Assembly: GCF_001875725.1 (NCBI RefSeq)
Contig: NZ_MLCQ01000018.1
Span: forward strand, 62,001 to 126,000
Length of the DNA stretch: 64,000 nt
Source of the DNA: Corynebacterium sp. NML140438
GTDB taxonomy: Bacteria > Actinomycetota > Actinomycetes > Mycobacteriales > Mycobacteriaceae
Direction of reading: 5' to 3'
Below, in pieces: positions 32,302-41,860 of the stretch. How positions within the stretch are numbered: position 1 is the first letter of the stretch; the number at the start of each line of letters is the position of its first letter. Both the position numbers and the translations under genes were made by a program. The notes under the pieces were generated by a model. The model was not told the DNA's origin, made no database searches, and saw nothing but the letters and a program-made list of their open reading frames with translations.

Positions 32302-33888
32302 ATGTCGAAACCTGTTGTCCTCATCGCCGATAAACTCTCCCAGTCAACCGTTGACGCACTTGGCGAGGCGGTGGAAGTCCAATGGGTAGATGGCCCAAAC
32401 CGTGAGGCGCTGCTAGCGGCAGTCCCCTCCGCGGACGCGCTCCTTGTCCGCTCTGCAACGACGGTTGATCGTGAGGTGATCGAAGCAGGTACAAACCTCA
32501 AGATCATCGGCCGCGCTGGCGTCGGTCTTGACAACGTTGATATTCCGGCGGCGACCGAGCACGGCGTGATGGTTGCGAACGCCCCAACCTCGAATATTCA
32601 CTCAGCCTGTGAGCATGCAATCGCACTGTTACTTTCTACCGCCCGCCAGATTCCAGCAGCTGATGCCACGTTGCGTAATGGTGAGTGGAAGCGCTCAGCG
32701 TTTAAGGGCACCGAGATCTTCGGCAAGACCGTTGGCATTGTCGGCTTCGGCCACATTGGCCAGCTGTTCGCACACCGTCTGTCTGCGTTCGAAACCACCA
32801 TCGTCGCATACGATCCTTACGCGAACCCTGCGCGAGCAGCGCAGATGGGTGTCGAGCTCGTAGAGCTTGAGGAGTTGATGGCTCGTGCAGATTTTGTGAC
32901 GATCCACTTGCCGAAGACGAAAGAAACCGCAGGCATGTTCAATGCGGAGCTGCTTTCGAAGTCGAAGCCGGGGCAAATCATTGTCAATGCGGCACGCGGC
33001 GGGCTCGTGGATGAGCAGGCGCTTGCCGACGCCATCAAGTCGGGCCACATCCGTGGTGCTGGTTTTGACGTATATGCAACCGAACCTTGCACGGATTCGC
33101 CGTTGTTCGAGCTTGAGGAGGTTGTCGTAACGCCGCACTTGGGTGCGTCTACCGCGGAAGCGCAGGACCGCGCGGGCACTGATGTTGCGGATTCTGTGTT
33201 GAAGGCACTTGCCGGCGAGTTCGTCGCCGATGCAGTCAACGTTGCTGGTGGCAATGCCGGCGAGGAGGTCGCTCGGTGGCTCGAGTTGGCGCGCAAGCTT
33301 GGCTTGCTGGCTGGCAAGCTGCTGGAGGAAGCGCCTGTTTCGTTAAAGATCACGGCACGTGGCGAGCTGTCTACGGAGGACGTCAGCCTGCTAGGGCTGT
33401 CCGCAGTGCGAGGATTGTTCTCCGGGATCGTGGATGAGCAGGTGACGTTCGTGAACGCTCCTGCTATCGCTGAGGCTCGCGGGTTGAGCTACACGGTAGA
33501 GACAGAAACTGAGGCGCTGACGCACCGTAGCGCTCTCGAGGTGCAGGCCATCGGTGCTGAGGGGCAGACTGCTACTGTGACCGGCGCGCTGACCAGCTTG
33601 GAGGGCGTCGAGAAGATTGTCCGCATCAATGGCCGCGGTGTCGACATGCGTGCGGAAGGCCGCAACCTGTTCTTCCGCTACACCGACGTGCCTGGTGCGC
33701 TGGGTAAGGTCGGCTCGCAGCTCGGCGCACACGACATCAACATTGATGCAGCGGCACTGACCCGCACCACGAAGGGTGATGGCGCGGTGCTGATTCTCCG
33801 TGTAGATAAGGAAGTCCCAGAGCAGCTCGAAGAGCAGATTGCGCAGTCTATCGACGCCACTTCGATCCAGCTCGATTTGGATTCCTAA
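32302..33888 (+). CDS. serA: D-3-phosphoglycerate dehydrogenase SerA
   Basis: A 528-residue enzyme for the first step of serine synthesis. The NAD loop is [13 protein letters not shown] (near 145-157); [10 protein letters not shown] holds the catalytic Arg and TPHLGAST the catalytic His. Residues about 320-450 form the allosteric substrate-binding domain and the last 75 an ACT domain ([16 protein letters not shown]) that binds serine in long actinobacterial enzymes. ATG at 32302 has AGGAGA upstream. A perfect AAAGGAGG follows the stop without a nearby start codon. Confidence 0.95.
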   Translation: MSKPVVLIADKLSQSTVDALGEAVEVQWVDGPNREALLAAVPSADALLVRSATTVDREVIEAGTNLKIIGRAGVGLDNVDIPAATEHGVMVANAPTSNIHSACEHAIALLLSTARQIPAADATLRNGEWKRSAFKGTEIFGKTVGIVGFGHIGQLFAHRLSAFETTIVAYDPYANPARAAQMGVELVELEELMARADFVTIHLPKTKETAGMFNAELLSKSKPGQIIVNAARGGLVDEQALADAIKSGHIRGAGFDVYATEPCTDSPLFELEEVVVTPHLGASTAEAQDRAGTDVADSVLKALAGEFVADAVNVAGGNAGEEVARWLELARKLGLLAGKLLEEAPVSLKITARGELSTEDVSLLGLSAVRGLFSGIVDEQVTFVNAPAIAEARGLSYTVETETEALTHRSALEVQAIGAEGQTATVTGALTSLEGVEKIVRINGRGVDMRAEGRNLFFRYTDVPGALGKVGSQLGAHDINIDAAALTRTTKGDGAVLILRVDKEVPEQLEEQIAQSIDATSIQLDLDS

Positions 33889-33906
33889 AGGAGGTTCCGT
33901 CACGGG

Positions 33907-33936
33907 CGGACAGTGTTACACTAAGCGCACTGTCCG
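33907..33936 (+). promoter_or_regulatory. leuB promoter with inverted repeat around the -10 box
   Basis: CGGACAGTG (33907-33915) and CACTGTCCG (33928-33936) are perfect 9-bp inverted arms. The 12 bases between them hold TTACACT with the -10 box TACACT at 33917-33922. Arm centres are 21 bp apart, two helical turns, so this looks like an operator for a dimeric repressor. LtbR is a candidate because it controls leuB in C. glutamicum, but the site was not matched to its motif. Confidence 0.55.
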
Positions 33937-33960
33937 TCTGGTGAGAAAGGAATCCCAAAA

Positions 33961-34977
33961 ATGAAGGTTGCTGTTATTGGCGGGGACGGCATCGGCCCCG
34001 AAGTGATGGCAGAGGGGCTCAAAGTCCTGAATGCTGTCCGCTCTGACGTCGAGACCACAGAGTTTGATCTTGGTGCGCGTCGATACTTGCGCAACGGCGA
34101 GCTGCTTACCGACGGCGACCTCGAGGCGTTGTGTGAACACGACGCGATTCTGCTTGGTGCAATCGGGGATCCTCGTAAAGTTCCCGCCGGGGTGCTCGAA
34201 CGTGGGCTGCTGTTGCCACTGCGCTTCAAGCTGGATCACTACGTCAACCTGCGCCCGTCGCGCCTGTATCAGAGCGTGACCTCGCCGCTCGCACAGCCGG
34301 GCGATATTGATTTCGTTGTTGTTCGTGAGGGGACCGAAGGCCTCTACGCCGGTAATGGCGGGACTCTGCGTGCGGGCACCGAGCACGAGGTTGCATCCGA
34401 GGTCTCCCAAAACACCTACTACGGCGTTGCACGTGTCGTGCGGTATGCATTCGAACTCGCACAGCAGCGCCGCAAGAAGCTCACACTGGTGCACAAAACG
34501 AACGTCCTGGTCAATGCGGGCGGTTTGTGGCAGCGAGTCTTCGACGAGGTCGCTCAGGAGTTTCCGGACGTCACCACGAATTACCACCACATCGACGCGG
34601 CGACTATTTACATGGTCAGCGACCCGGCGCAGTACGACGTCATCGTGACGGATAACCTGTTCGGCGACATCCTTACTGACCTGGCGGGGGCGGTTGCAGG
34701 CGGTGTTGGCCTCGCATCTTCCGGCAACATTAACGCGGCAAAAGTCACGCCATCGATGTTTGAGCCTGTCCATGGTTCCGCGCCGGATATTGCGGGCAAA
34801 GGGATCGCAGATCCGTGCGCGATGATTCTTTCCGTCGCGATGATGCTGCGCTTCCTCGGGGATGAGGGGAACGCCGAGAAGATTGAAGTGGCCGTTGAGA
34901 AGGAAGTAGCAAGCCGCGATGGCGCACCTATTGTGACAATGGAGGTCGGCGACCGGATTGCCGCCGCGCTGAAGTAA
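33961..34977 (+). CDS. leuB: 3-isopropylmalate dehydrogenase LeuB
   Basis: A 338-residue NAD-dependent enzyme for the oxidative decarboxylation step of leucine synthesis. [11 protein letters not shown] is the N-terminal motif, the substrate loop [13 protein letters not shown] and the metal site [14 protein letters not shown] are present, and [14 protein letters not shown] binds cofactor. ATG at 33961 has GAAAGGAA upstream. A leader of about 30 bases follows the -10 box, so unlike many neighbours it is not leaderless. Confidence 0.95.
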   Translation: MKVAVIGGDGIGPEVMAEGLKVLNAVRSDVETTEFDLGARRYLRNGELLTDGDLEALCEHDAILLGAIGDPRKVPAGVLERGLLLPLRFKLDHYVNLRPSRLYQSVTSPLAQPGDIDFVVVREGTEGLYAGNGGTLRAGTEHEVASEVSQNTYYGVARVVRYAFELAQQRRKKLTLVHKTNVLVNAGGLWQRVFDEVAQEFPDVTTNYHHIDAATIYMVSDPAQYDVIVTDNLFGDILTDLAGAVAGGVGLASSGNINAAKVTPSMFEPVHGSAPDIAGKGIADPCAMILSVAMMLRFLGDEGNAEKIEVAVEKEVASRDGAPIVTMEVGDRIAAALK

Positions 34978-35035
34978 CCACGTAGGGTTGAGGCCAGATT
35001 CAAACAGAACCTCCGTGTAGGAAAGGCGGGAGACA

Positions 35036-36505
35036 TTGAAGACGGCTTCAACCCGGCATCGTGTAAGTAGTGTCCTGGCTGCCCTCGGCGTCGCAATCGC
35101 GAGCTTGAGCGCGTGCTCATCCGGTGATGCCAGAAACGGGGCTCAGGACGCACAAGCCTTAGAGATGTCCGGTGCGGAGGTTGTGCAGGACCCCGACGGC
35201 ACGGGTGTGGAAGTTTCCAAGCGGTTGTATCCCGCTTCGGAGGCTGTCGTCGTCGCCGACAAAGCCAGAGAGTCGCAGCTGATAGGCGCTGCAATTGCGC
35301 TGGAACGTGGCGTCCCACTGTTGGTGCGTTGGCCGGGCGCGGAAGAGGCTGTTGACGCGGAAATTGAACGCCTCGGGGCTACAGAGATCATCACACCATC
35401 GCGGTCTGCGGGCGTGGAGCCGCTAGAAGTCGGAAGCCCAGAGCGCGATATTGCTGCGGTTGCGGCCTCGCAGCTGCAGCAACCTGCAGCCCTCACGCTT
35501 CCGCCGATCTTGGTGACGGAGGAGACATCGCTCGGCGCGGCGGTGTCTGCGCGGGCGGCGGGTGCGAACCTCGAGGTTTTGCAGTTTCCGGATCCGCGAG
35601 TGAGTTCGGACTCGATGCGCACGGTCCTCGAGCAAGATACGATCGCGCTTGGGCGTCAGTGGGGCAGCACCGATGCCTACCGGGAAAAGATCACGCTTGC
35701 GACGCACGGTGAACTTCCCGGTGGCGGTGGTCTGGTCTTCCCAGGTCGCCGTATGATCGCGCTGTACGGGCACCCATCGGGTCCAGCCCTCGGCGTCATG
35801 GGCGAGCAGCCGCCAGCGGAGGCGGCGCAGCTTGCAAAGGAGTACGCGCAGAAGTATCAACCGTTGGACGGCGAACCGGTCATTCCGGCATTCGAGATCA
35901 TTGTCACGGTGGCTTCTCAATCGCCAGGCGTGGATGGGGATTACTCCAACGAGACGGCGATTGAAGACCTCGTACCGTACATTGACGCGATTACAGAGGC
36001 CGGTGGATACGCGGTGCTCGACCTTCAGCCCGGCCAAGGGGATTTCCTCCACCAAGCTCGACTCTATGAGGAACTCCTGCTTCGGCCCAATGTGGGGTTA
36101 GCCCTTGATGCAGAGTGGAAGTTGAACCCCGGCGAGCAGCCGCTGTCCCGAATCGGCTCGGCAACCTCTGGGGAGATTAACGCGGTCGCCGACTGGCTCG
36201 CGAACATGGTCCGGGAACATAAACTGCCCCAGAAGTTGCTGATTCTGCATCAATTCCGTCTGGACATGTACCCGGACCGAGAGAACATCCGCACCGATCA
36301 GCCAGAACTGGCTTGGGTGCTTCATGCGGATGGGCACGGCGTACCTGAGCAGAAGTTCGAGACGTGGAACGTACTGCGTCAAGGGCTGAGCCCTGATTTC
36401 TTTATGGCTTGGAAGAACTTTATCGACGAAGACACGCCAACCTTCAGCCCTGAGCAGACATATACCGACGTACAGCCAAGGCCGTGGTTCGTCAGCTACC
36501 AATGA
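35036..36505 (+). CDS. Lipoprotein with cell-wall-binding-repeat-2-like N-terminus
   Basis: A 489-residue lipoprotein: charged N-terminus, hydrophobic stretch and lipobox LSAC with Cys27. Residues about 55-235 resemble cell-wall-binding repeat 2 (AVVVADKARESQLIGAAIALERGVP) and match the smaller lipoprotein upstream of serA. The C-terminal part (about 240-489), with ALYGHPSGPALGVMGEQ, DLQPGQGDFL and NVGLALDAEW, has the look of a TIM-barrel hydrolase, but I cannot assign a family firmly. TTG at 35036 is used, with GGAAAGGCGGGAG upstream. Function unknown. Confidence 0.7.
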   Translation: MKTASTRHRVSSVLAALGVAIASLSACSSGDARNGAQDAQALEMSGAEVVQDPDGTGVEVSKRLYPASEAVVVADKARESQLIGAAIALERGVPLLVRWPGAEEAVDAEIERLGATEIITPSRSAGVEPLEVGSPERDIAAVAASQLQQPAALTLPPILVTEETSLGAAVSARAAGANLEVLQFPDPRVSSDSMRTVLEQDTIALGRQWGSTDAYREKITLATHGELPGGGGLVFPGRRMIALYGHPSGPALGVMGEQPPAEAAQLAKEYAQKYQPLDGEPVIPAFEIIVTVASQSPGVDGDYSNETAIEDLVPYIDAITEAGGYAVLDLQPGQGDFLHQARLYEELLLRPNVGLALDAEWKLNPGEQPLSRIGSATSGEINAVADWLANMVREHKLPQKLLILHQFRLDMYPDRENIRTDQPELAWVLHADGHGVPEQKFETWNVLRQGLSPDFFMAWKNFIDEDTPTFSPEQTYTDVQPRPWFVSYQ

Positions 36506-36542
36506 CGTGGCGTGCGGCCGTCGGGGTTGTATGCTCGTCCCT

Positions 36543-37334
36543 ATGCGTTTTGGACGAATTGCTACACCCGAAGGCATGACCTTCGCTGTTATTGATGAAG
36601 CTGCAACGACCGCGCGTGCGATTGCAGGCACGCCGTTTACCGATCCCGAGTTCACCGGGAAAGAGTGGAAGCTTGAAGATGTGCGGCTGCTTGCGCCGAC
36701 GCTGCCGTCGAAAATCGTGGCAGTCGGCCGTAACTACGCAGACCACGTGAAGGAAGTCTTCCAGCAAACGGCGGATGATCTGCCGCCAACTATCTTCATC
36801 AAGCCGCCGACAGCCGTTGTTGGACCGGGCGCGCCGATCCGTATCCCTGAGTTTGCCACCCGCGTCGAGTTCGAGGGAGAGCTCGCTCTTGTGATTGGTG
36901 TGCCGTGCAAGAATGTGAAGGCGGATCAGTGGAAATCGGTGGTGCGGGGCGTCACCATCATGAATGATGTCAGTTCTCGCGATTTGCAGTTCTCGGATGG
37001 ACAGTGGGCGCGGGCGAAAGGCATGGATACCTTTGCTCCTCTCGGTCCATGGATTGAGACTGATCTTGAGCGCTTCGACTTTGACTCGCTGGCTATCAAG
37101 GCGCACCTCACGCACGACGGGGAAACCGCGACGAAGCAGGATTCCAACTCAAACCAGATGATTAAGTCGATTGGCGAGATTGTGGAGTGGGTCAGTGAGT
37201 CGTTCACGTTGTTGCCGGGCGACGTTATCTCTACCGGATCGCCTGCGGGAACCGCTGAAATGGTGCCAGGCGACGTCATCGAAGTCGAGATCCCCGGCAT
37301 CGGCTCGTTGGCTAACCCGGTTGCTCGCGCCTAG
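36543..37334 (+). CDS. odx: FAH-family protein, probable oxaloacetate decarboxylase ODx
   Basis: A 263-residue member of the fumarylacetoacetate hydrolase family. Metal ligands are in RVEFEGELALVIG (Glu109, Glu111, Glu113 area) and MNDVSSRDLQ; KPPTAVVGPG and TGSPAGTAEM are typical. The C. glutamicum gene in the same position between leuB and gltX encodes a Mn-dependent soluble oxaloacetate decarboxylase, so that name is offered by synteny. Hydrolysis of acylpyruvates is an alternative. The ATG at 36543 lies 7 bases after TATGCT, a leaderless arrangement. Confidence 0.75.
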   Translation: MRFGRIATPEGMTFAVIDEAATTARAIAGTPFTDPEFTGKEWKLEDVRLLAPTLPSKIVAVGRNYADHVKEVFQQTADDLPPTIFIKPPTAVVGPGAPIRIPEFATRVEFEGELALVIGVPCKNVKADQWKSVVRGVTIMNDVSSRDLQFSDGQWARAKGMDTFAPLGPWIETDLERFDFDSLAIKAHLTHDGETATKQDSNSNQMIKSIGEIVEWVSESFTLLPGDVISTGSPAGTAEMVPGDVIEVEIPGIGSLANPVARA

Positions 37335-37340
37335 CCTGGG

Positions 37341-38456
37341 CTAGAGGCCGAGCGCGCGCATGATCGTGCGCAGCTTGGCCGTAGTCTCGTCGAGCTCCTC
37401 CTGAGGGATAGAGCTCGCAACGAGGCCACCACCGGCCCACGCCCGTGCTTGAGTTCCGGTGGCGTTGACTTCGGCACAGCGGATCGCGACCATGTACTCG
37501 CCGTCGCCGTTGCTGTCGGTGTAGCCGACAGTGCCCGCGTAGAACCCGCGGTCGGTCTCTGCGGTGGTGATGAGCGCCCCCGCCGCAGCGGGTGGTGTTC
37601 CGCATACAGCGGGGGTCGGGTAGAGGCGAAGCGCTAGGTCGAGTGCGGTTGGCGCCGGATCCTTCAGCACCCCGCGAATTGGAGTGGCGAGGTGCCACAT
37701 CTCTGACGTCTTATCCAGCCGGGGCCCATCCGGGATCTCGAGCTGCGAGCACAATGGCGTCAAGATTTCGCGGATGTGCTCGACCACGTATGCGTGCTCG
37801 TCGCGGTCCTTGGCAGAGTTGTAGAGAGCCTGGCCATTCGCCTCATCTGCTGCTGGATCGTGCGGAACGCGAGCGGCCGAGCCTGCTAAGGGATACGAAC
37901 TTACGATGTTGCCTTTGCGCCGTACCAGGACTTCAGGCGACGAGCCGACGAAGAAGTGCCCGACGCGCCCACTTGGTGTGAGGTCCGCGATGAACCCATC
38001 ACGGGTGTAGGAAAGGTCGATGAGTCTCGCAGCGACGAGACGAGGGTCGACGGGAGGATCAAACTCGATGTCAACTGCGCGGGCGAGGACCACCTTGTCC
38101 AGCATGGAACTCTGGATTGTGGAGACCGCCGCTTCAACTCTTCGAAGGTGCTCTTCCGGGGTGGGGTCGACGTCGATAAGCGACGCGTGGAGCTGCGCAC
38201 CAGGGCCGACCCGGTAATACGGGTGAGGCTCAAGGGTGCCAGGTTCACGCACAATGGATTCCGGAACTGTCAGCGCCGCAGGCGTATCTTTGTCGAAGGG
38301 GAGCGCACCAACCACCATTTCGACGTCGCCGGACTCGAGGGCGTCGATAGCTTTCCATGCATCTGAAAACGTTTGATGAGCACCTTGGGTGCGCACCGAC
38401 CCGGTGCTTCGGGAAAGCAAGAAGTCAGGTGCGGTGGAAGGGCGGGCTGAACACAT
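37341..38456 (-). CDS. Isochorismate synthase (MenF/EntC/DhbC family)
   Basis: A 371-residue chorismate-utilising enzyme converting chorismate to isochorismate for menaquinone or a catechol siderophore. The catalytic core includes KVVLARA (about 120-126), FFVGSSPEVLV, LAGSAAR, the PTPAVCGTPP loop and the C-terminal YMVAIRCAEV followed by WAGGGLVASS. No siderophore genes are near, so menaquinone is more likely. The ATG at 38456 lies 8 bases after a minus-strand TAAAAT. It is divergent from gltX. Confidence 0.85.
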   Translation of the reverse strand: MCSARPSTAPDFLLSRSTGSVRTQGAHQTFSDAWKAIDALESGDVEMVVGALPFDKDTPAALTVPESIVREPGTLEPHPYYRVGPGAQLHASLIDVDPTPEEHLRRVEAAVSTIQSSMLDKVVLARAVDIEFDPPVDPRLVAARLIDLSYTRDGFIADLTPSGRVGHFFVGSSPEVLVRRKGNIVSSYPLAGSAARVPHDPAADEANGQALYNSAKDRDEHAYVVEHIREILTPLCSQLEIPDGPRLDKTSEMWHLATPIRGVLKDPAPTALDLALRLYPTPAVCGTPPAAAGALITTAETDRGFYAGTVGYTDSNGDGEYMVAIRCAEVNATGTQARAWAGGGLVASSIPQEELDETTAKLRTIMRALGL

Positions 38457-38546
38457 GTGGTCCTATTTTACTAGGTGCAGCCGCGAGGTCCGTATTAAGG
38501 CCTGCCATATGCGACTTGATGGTGCAAGGGCGCTACGATTAGGCGC

Positions 38547-40046
38547 ATGAATAAACCAGCAACGATGCGAGTCCGATTTTGTCCGTCCCCAACAGGTACA
38601 CCACATGTAGGCATGGTGCGTACGGCCCTGTTCAACTGGGCGCAGGCACGGCACAGTGGCGGCACGTTGATCTTCCGGATCGAAGATACCGACGCAGCCC
38701 GCGACACCGAGGAGTCCTACCAGGCGATCATTGACTCCTTGAAGTGGTTGGGCCTGAGCTGGGATGAGGGTGTCCTTGTCGGTGGCCCGCATGAGCCGTA
38801 CCGTCAGTCGCAGCGCATGGATATCTACAAAGAGATCCTGGACAAGCTGATCGAGGCTGGCGAGGTCTACCCGGCCTACTCCACGAACGAAGAGGTGCAG
38901 GAGCGTCACAGGGCCGCAGGGCGTGACCCACAGCTTGGCTACGACAACTTTGACCGCGACCTGACCGACGAACAGATTGCTGCGTTCGAAGCTGAGGGGC
39001 GCAAGCCCGTGTGGCGTCTGCGTATGCCGGACAAAGACTGGACCTGGAACGACCTGGTGCGTGGTGAGGTGACCTTTAAGTCGCAGACACAGCCGGACTA
39101 CGTGGTTGCTCGCTCGAACGGCGCGCCGCTGTACACGTTGGTCAACCCGGTTGATGATGCTCTGATGCAGGTGACGCACGTCCTGCGTGGCGAGGACTTG
39201 CTATCCTCCACACCACGCCAGCTTGCTCTCTACGAGGCTCTTCAGCGCATTGGTGTCACCGACTTCACGCCAGAGTTCGCACACCTGCCGTTCGTGATGG
39301 GACAGGGCAACAAGAAGCTTTCCAAGCGCGACCCGGAGTCGAACCTGTTCAACCACCGCGACAATGGCATCATCCCTGAGGGCATGATTAATTACCTCGC
39401 ACTGCTGGGCTGGTCATTGTCCTCCGATGAAGACATCTTTAGTGTTGATCAGCTTGTCGAGGCGTTTGATGTTTCTGATGTGCTTGGTAACCCCGCACGC
39501 TTCGACCAGAAGAAGTTGGAAGCGATTAACGCTGACCACATCCGCTTGCTCGAACCGAAAGACTTTGAACAGCGTCTGCGCGACTATCTGACCGAGTTCA
39601 CAGACTTCCCAGCTGACTACCCGGCCGACAAGTTCGCGCTCGCAGCGGAGCTCGTCCAGACCCGCATCAAGGTGCTGTCGGATGCGTATGGACTGCTGAA
39701 ATTCCTTGTTACTCCGGACGCGGATCTTGTACTCAACGAGAAAGCGGCGAAGAAGAACCTCAAGGACACTGCTGTCGAGCCTCTCGACGCCGGCATCGCA
39801 GCACTCGACGCCGTCGCTGAAGAAGACTGGACCACTGAGTCTATTGAGAAGGCTCTGCACACCGCACTGATCGAAGAGCTGGAGTTGAAGCCACGCGTCG
39901 CTTTTGGCGCACTCCGTGTCGGCATTTCCGGCGAGCAAGTATCCCCACCGCTTTTCGAGTCGATGGAGCTGCTGGGGAAGGAGTCCACGATGGCGCGCTT
40001 GCGTGCAGCGCGTGAAGTGACCCCGTACACCGCGCCTGAGGCTTAA
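38547..40046 (+). CDS. gltX: Glutamyl-tRNA synthetase GltX
   Basis: A 499-residue class I synthetase. The HIGH-like motif is SPTGTPHVG (residues 14-22) and the KMSKS-like motif KKLSKRDPE (about 256-264). It probably charges both tRNA-Glu and tRNA-Gln, with GatCAB amidating the latter. The ATG at 38547 is 7 bases after TACGAT, a leaderless start. tRNA-Gln and tRNA-Glu, its substrates, follow directly after its terminator. Confidence 0.95.
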   Translation: MNKPATMRVRFCPSPTGTPHVGMVRTALFNWAQARHSGGTLIFRIEDTDAARDTEESYQAIIDSLKWLGLSWDEGVLVGGPHEPYRQSQRMDIYKEILDKLIEAGEVYPAYSTNEEVQERHRAAGRDPQLGYDNFDRDLTDEQIAAFEAEGRKPVWRLRMPDKDWTWNDLVRGEVTFKSQTQPDYVVARSNGAPLYTLVNPVDDALMQVTHVLRGEDLLSSTPRQLALYEALQRIGVTDFTPEFAHLPFVMGQGNKKLSKRDPESNLFNHRDNGIIPEGMINYLALLGWSLSSDEDIFSVDQLVEAFDVSDVLGNPARFDQKKLEAINADHIRLLEPKDFEQRLRDYLTEFTDFPADYPADKFALAAELVQTRIKVLSDAYGLLKFLVTPDADLVLNEKAAKKNLKDTAVEPLDAGIAALDAVAEEDWTTESIEKALHTALIEELELKPRVAFGALRVGISGEQVSPPLFESMELLGKESTMARLRAAREVTPYTAPEA

Positions 40047-40063
40047 AGCACAGTCGAATAGGA

Positions 40064-40096
40064 AGAGGTATCGCATAGTTTGCGATACCTCTTTTT
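40064..40096 (+). terminator. Intrinsic terminator after gltX
   Basis: A perfect 12-bp stem, AGAGGTATCGCA at 40064-40075 with its complement at 40081-40092, loop TAGTT, ending in TTTTT. Confidence 0.9.
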
Positions 40097-40215
40097 CTGC
40101 CCTGACCTGGCGATTTGTGCCGTATTGGGCTTTATGGTTATAGTAGTCATCGTTGTTCAGAGCGAGCAAGGCAAAACGAAAGAAATAGTTTAGTCTTGTA
40201 AGTGAAGAAAAACAA

Positions 40216-40287
40216 TGGCCTATGGTGTAATTGGCAACACAACGGTTTCTGGTACCGTCATTCTTGGTTCGAGTCCAGGTAGGCCAG
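40216..40287 (+). tRNA. tRNA-Gln (anticodon CTG)
   Basis: A 72-base cloverleaf: acceptor TGGCCTA/TAGGCCA, D-stem GTGT/ACAC, anticodon stem ACGGT/ACCGT with loop TTCTGGT, T-stem CTTGG/CCAGG with TTCGAGT, discriminator G. CCA is not encoded. It probably shares a transcript with the tRNA-Glu 28 bases downstream. Confidence 0.93.
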
Positions 40288-40315
40288 CTACAGAACTTCG
40301 GTTCTGTGTCCTAAT

Positions 40316-40388
40316 GCCCCGTTCGTCTAGCGGCCTAGGACGTCGCCCTCTCACGGCGGTAACACGGGTTCAAATCCCGTACGGGGTA
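40316..40388 (+). tRNA. tRNA-Glu (anticodon CTC), copy 1
   Basis: A 73-base tRNA: acceptor GCCCCGT/ACGGGGT, anticodon loop CTCTCAC, T-arm with TTCAAAT, discriminator A, no encoded CCA. The sequence is identical to the copy at 41658. Confidence 0.95.
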
Positions 40389-40393
40389 CAAGT

Positions 40394-40425
40394 AACAGCC
40401 AGTGCACTGCACTGGCTGTTTTGCT
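40394..40425 (+). terminator. Intrinsic terminator after tRNA-Gln/tRNA-Glu
   Basis: AACAGCCAGTGCA and its complement TGCACTGGCTGTT are nearly contiguous, forming a stem of about 11 bp followed by TTTTGCTTT. A diverged copy follows the second tRNA-Glu. Confidence 0.85.
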
Positions 40426-40472
40426 TTGTTCCCCAGATCCGGACCTCAGCATGGTTGGTACAGTATTTTCCT

Positions 40473-41619
40473 ATGCGGATCCCTATGCGAATGCGCTGTG
40501 TCCTAGCAGCCTCGGTGGTGTTACTGGTGGTCCAGGCGCAGCTAGTGCCAGTTGAGGCGGAGGCCAGCTCGGCCCGCAACAACCCGCTGTCGTCGATCTT
40601 CACCGGCGAGCCTTCGCGGTCAGGGTCAAGTGCGCTCGATGCAGCAAGCGTATTGTTGGCGGCACTCAGCCTGAGTTCCGCGGTGCCATTACTTGCCATT
40701 CCTGCAGCGGTGTTGGTTGCGTTAGGCAGGGGAGAGCTTGGTTCATCGATGTACCAGCTGTATCCGGGAAGCTCCACTGGGTCGTCGAGGGGCGATGAAT
40801 CAGCAACGTTTCCGGAGCGTGATGTGCTGCCCGCTGAGCTGCGGACTATGCGCCATATTGAAGGGGATTTGTGGGAACTCACGGTGTGGTCGCCGTCGAT
40901 GCAGCGGGAGGTGGTGAACGATGTGTTGTTGCCGAGCGGTACCGCTCCTCGACCAACGTTCTACCTCATGATGGGAGCCGATGGCGCCGCGGGTGGCTAC
41001 AGCTGGGCTAATTCCTCGGACTATCAAGCGTTCTTCGCTGGCAAGCACGTCAATGTCATTACACCGAAGGGGTCGGTGTCCTCCATGCAAGCCGATTGGT
41101 ATCGAGAGGACCCGGCTACAGGTACCAACAAGTGGCTCACCTACATGAGTCGTGAGTTACCTCCACTTATCGACGCCCACTTCCACGGCAACGGCCACGA
41201 CGCTATTGCCGGCATCTCGATGTCTGGCGGCCCCGCGCTGGACATCGCCGCGAATGCTCCGGATCGGTTCGTGGCGGCCGCGTCCTACTCGGGCTGCCCG
41301 GCGACGACTGGCGTGCTCGGCGGTATTTATACCTCGTCAGGGGTGACAATGAACAAGGGGAACCCGGTCAACATGTGGGGGACGTCGTCGAGCAGGGCGT
41401 GCCCGGCGCCCCCATGGTGATCGAAGCAACGTCTATGCGTGCTCGAAGTATTTCGCTGAGACAGCGCAGCAGCAGGGCCTCGACGTAACGTGGCATGAAA
41501 TTGTCGAGGGGGCACATACGTGGGGAGTTTTCGAGCACAGGCTGCGAGCGTCATGGCGAACCATCGAAGGGGCGTTGCGGGAAAGTGGCGCGTGGCCTGC
41601 AGATTTGGAGAGTTTATAG
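40473..41619 (+). pseudogene. Mycolyltransferase/antigen-85-like esterase, frameshifted
   Basis: ATG at 40473, 8 bases after TACAGT, begins a secreted esterase: signal peptide, an extra hydrophobic pair, YLMMGADGA, the nucleophile motif GISMSGG and the family marker NPVNMWG. The frame then meets TGA at 41418-41420. The family C-terminus, with the catalytic His in EGAHTWGVF, is encoded in another frame up to TAG at 41617. One missing G in the G-run at 41376-41381 and one missing A near 41428 would rejoin the three frames. Even then some 40-50 residues found in relatives after NMWG seem absent. As it stands the product would lack the catalytic His. Confidence 0.8.
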
Positions 41620-41657
41620 GGTGGCGTTTATTGTTAACGGGTCGCAAAAGCGAGCAC

Positions 41658-41730
41658 GCCCCGTTCGTCTAGCGGCCTAGGACGTCGCCCTCTCACGGCG
41701 GTAACACGGGTTCAAATCCCGTACGGGGTA
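41658..41730 (+). tRNA. tRNA-Glu (anticodon CTC), copy 2
   Basis: A 73-base tRNA identical to the one at 40316-40388, including its unusual T-G closing pair in the anticodon stem. It is followed by a terminator similar to that of the first copy, so the duplicated unit reaches beyond the tRNA itself. Confidence 0.95.
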
Positions 41731-41736
41731 CAAATG

Positions 41737-41770
41737 GCAGTCAGTGCAAGCACTGGCTGCTTTTTCTTTT
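41737..41770 (+). terminator. Intrinsic terminator after second tRNA-Glu
   Basis: GCAGTCAGTGC (41737-41747) pairs with GCACTGGCTGC (41750-41760), one mismatch (the tip must open to form the loop), then TTTTTCTTTTT. It resembles the terminator after copy 1. Confidence 0.85.
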
Positions 41771-41860
41771 TCAGTGTTTCAAAGGCATGCAGTTTACACG
41801 CTATGTGATTCGCGTACCATCGGAGGCCAAACCCAAAGATGAAAGGAACGTGAACATAGA

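Noticed and set aside
40215..40472. Upstream extension of the esterase frame through tRNA-Gln and tRNA-Glu
   Set aside because: It would translate two tRNA genes and a terminator; the ATG at 40473 with its own -10 box is the sensible start.
40316..41730. Genomic island with att sites at the tRNA-Glu genes
   Set aside because: No integrase or mobility gene lies between the copies, and whole tRNA genes rather than 3' fragments are repeated; kept only as a duplication.
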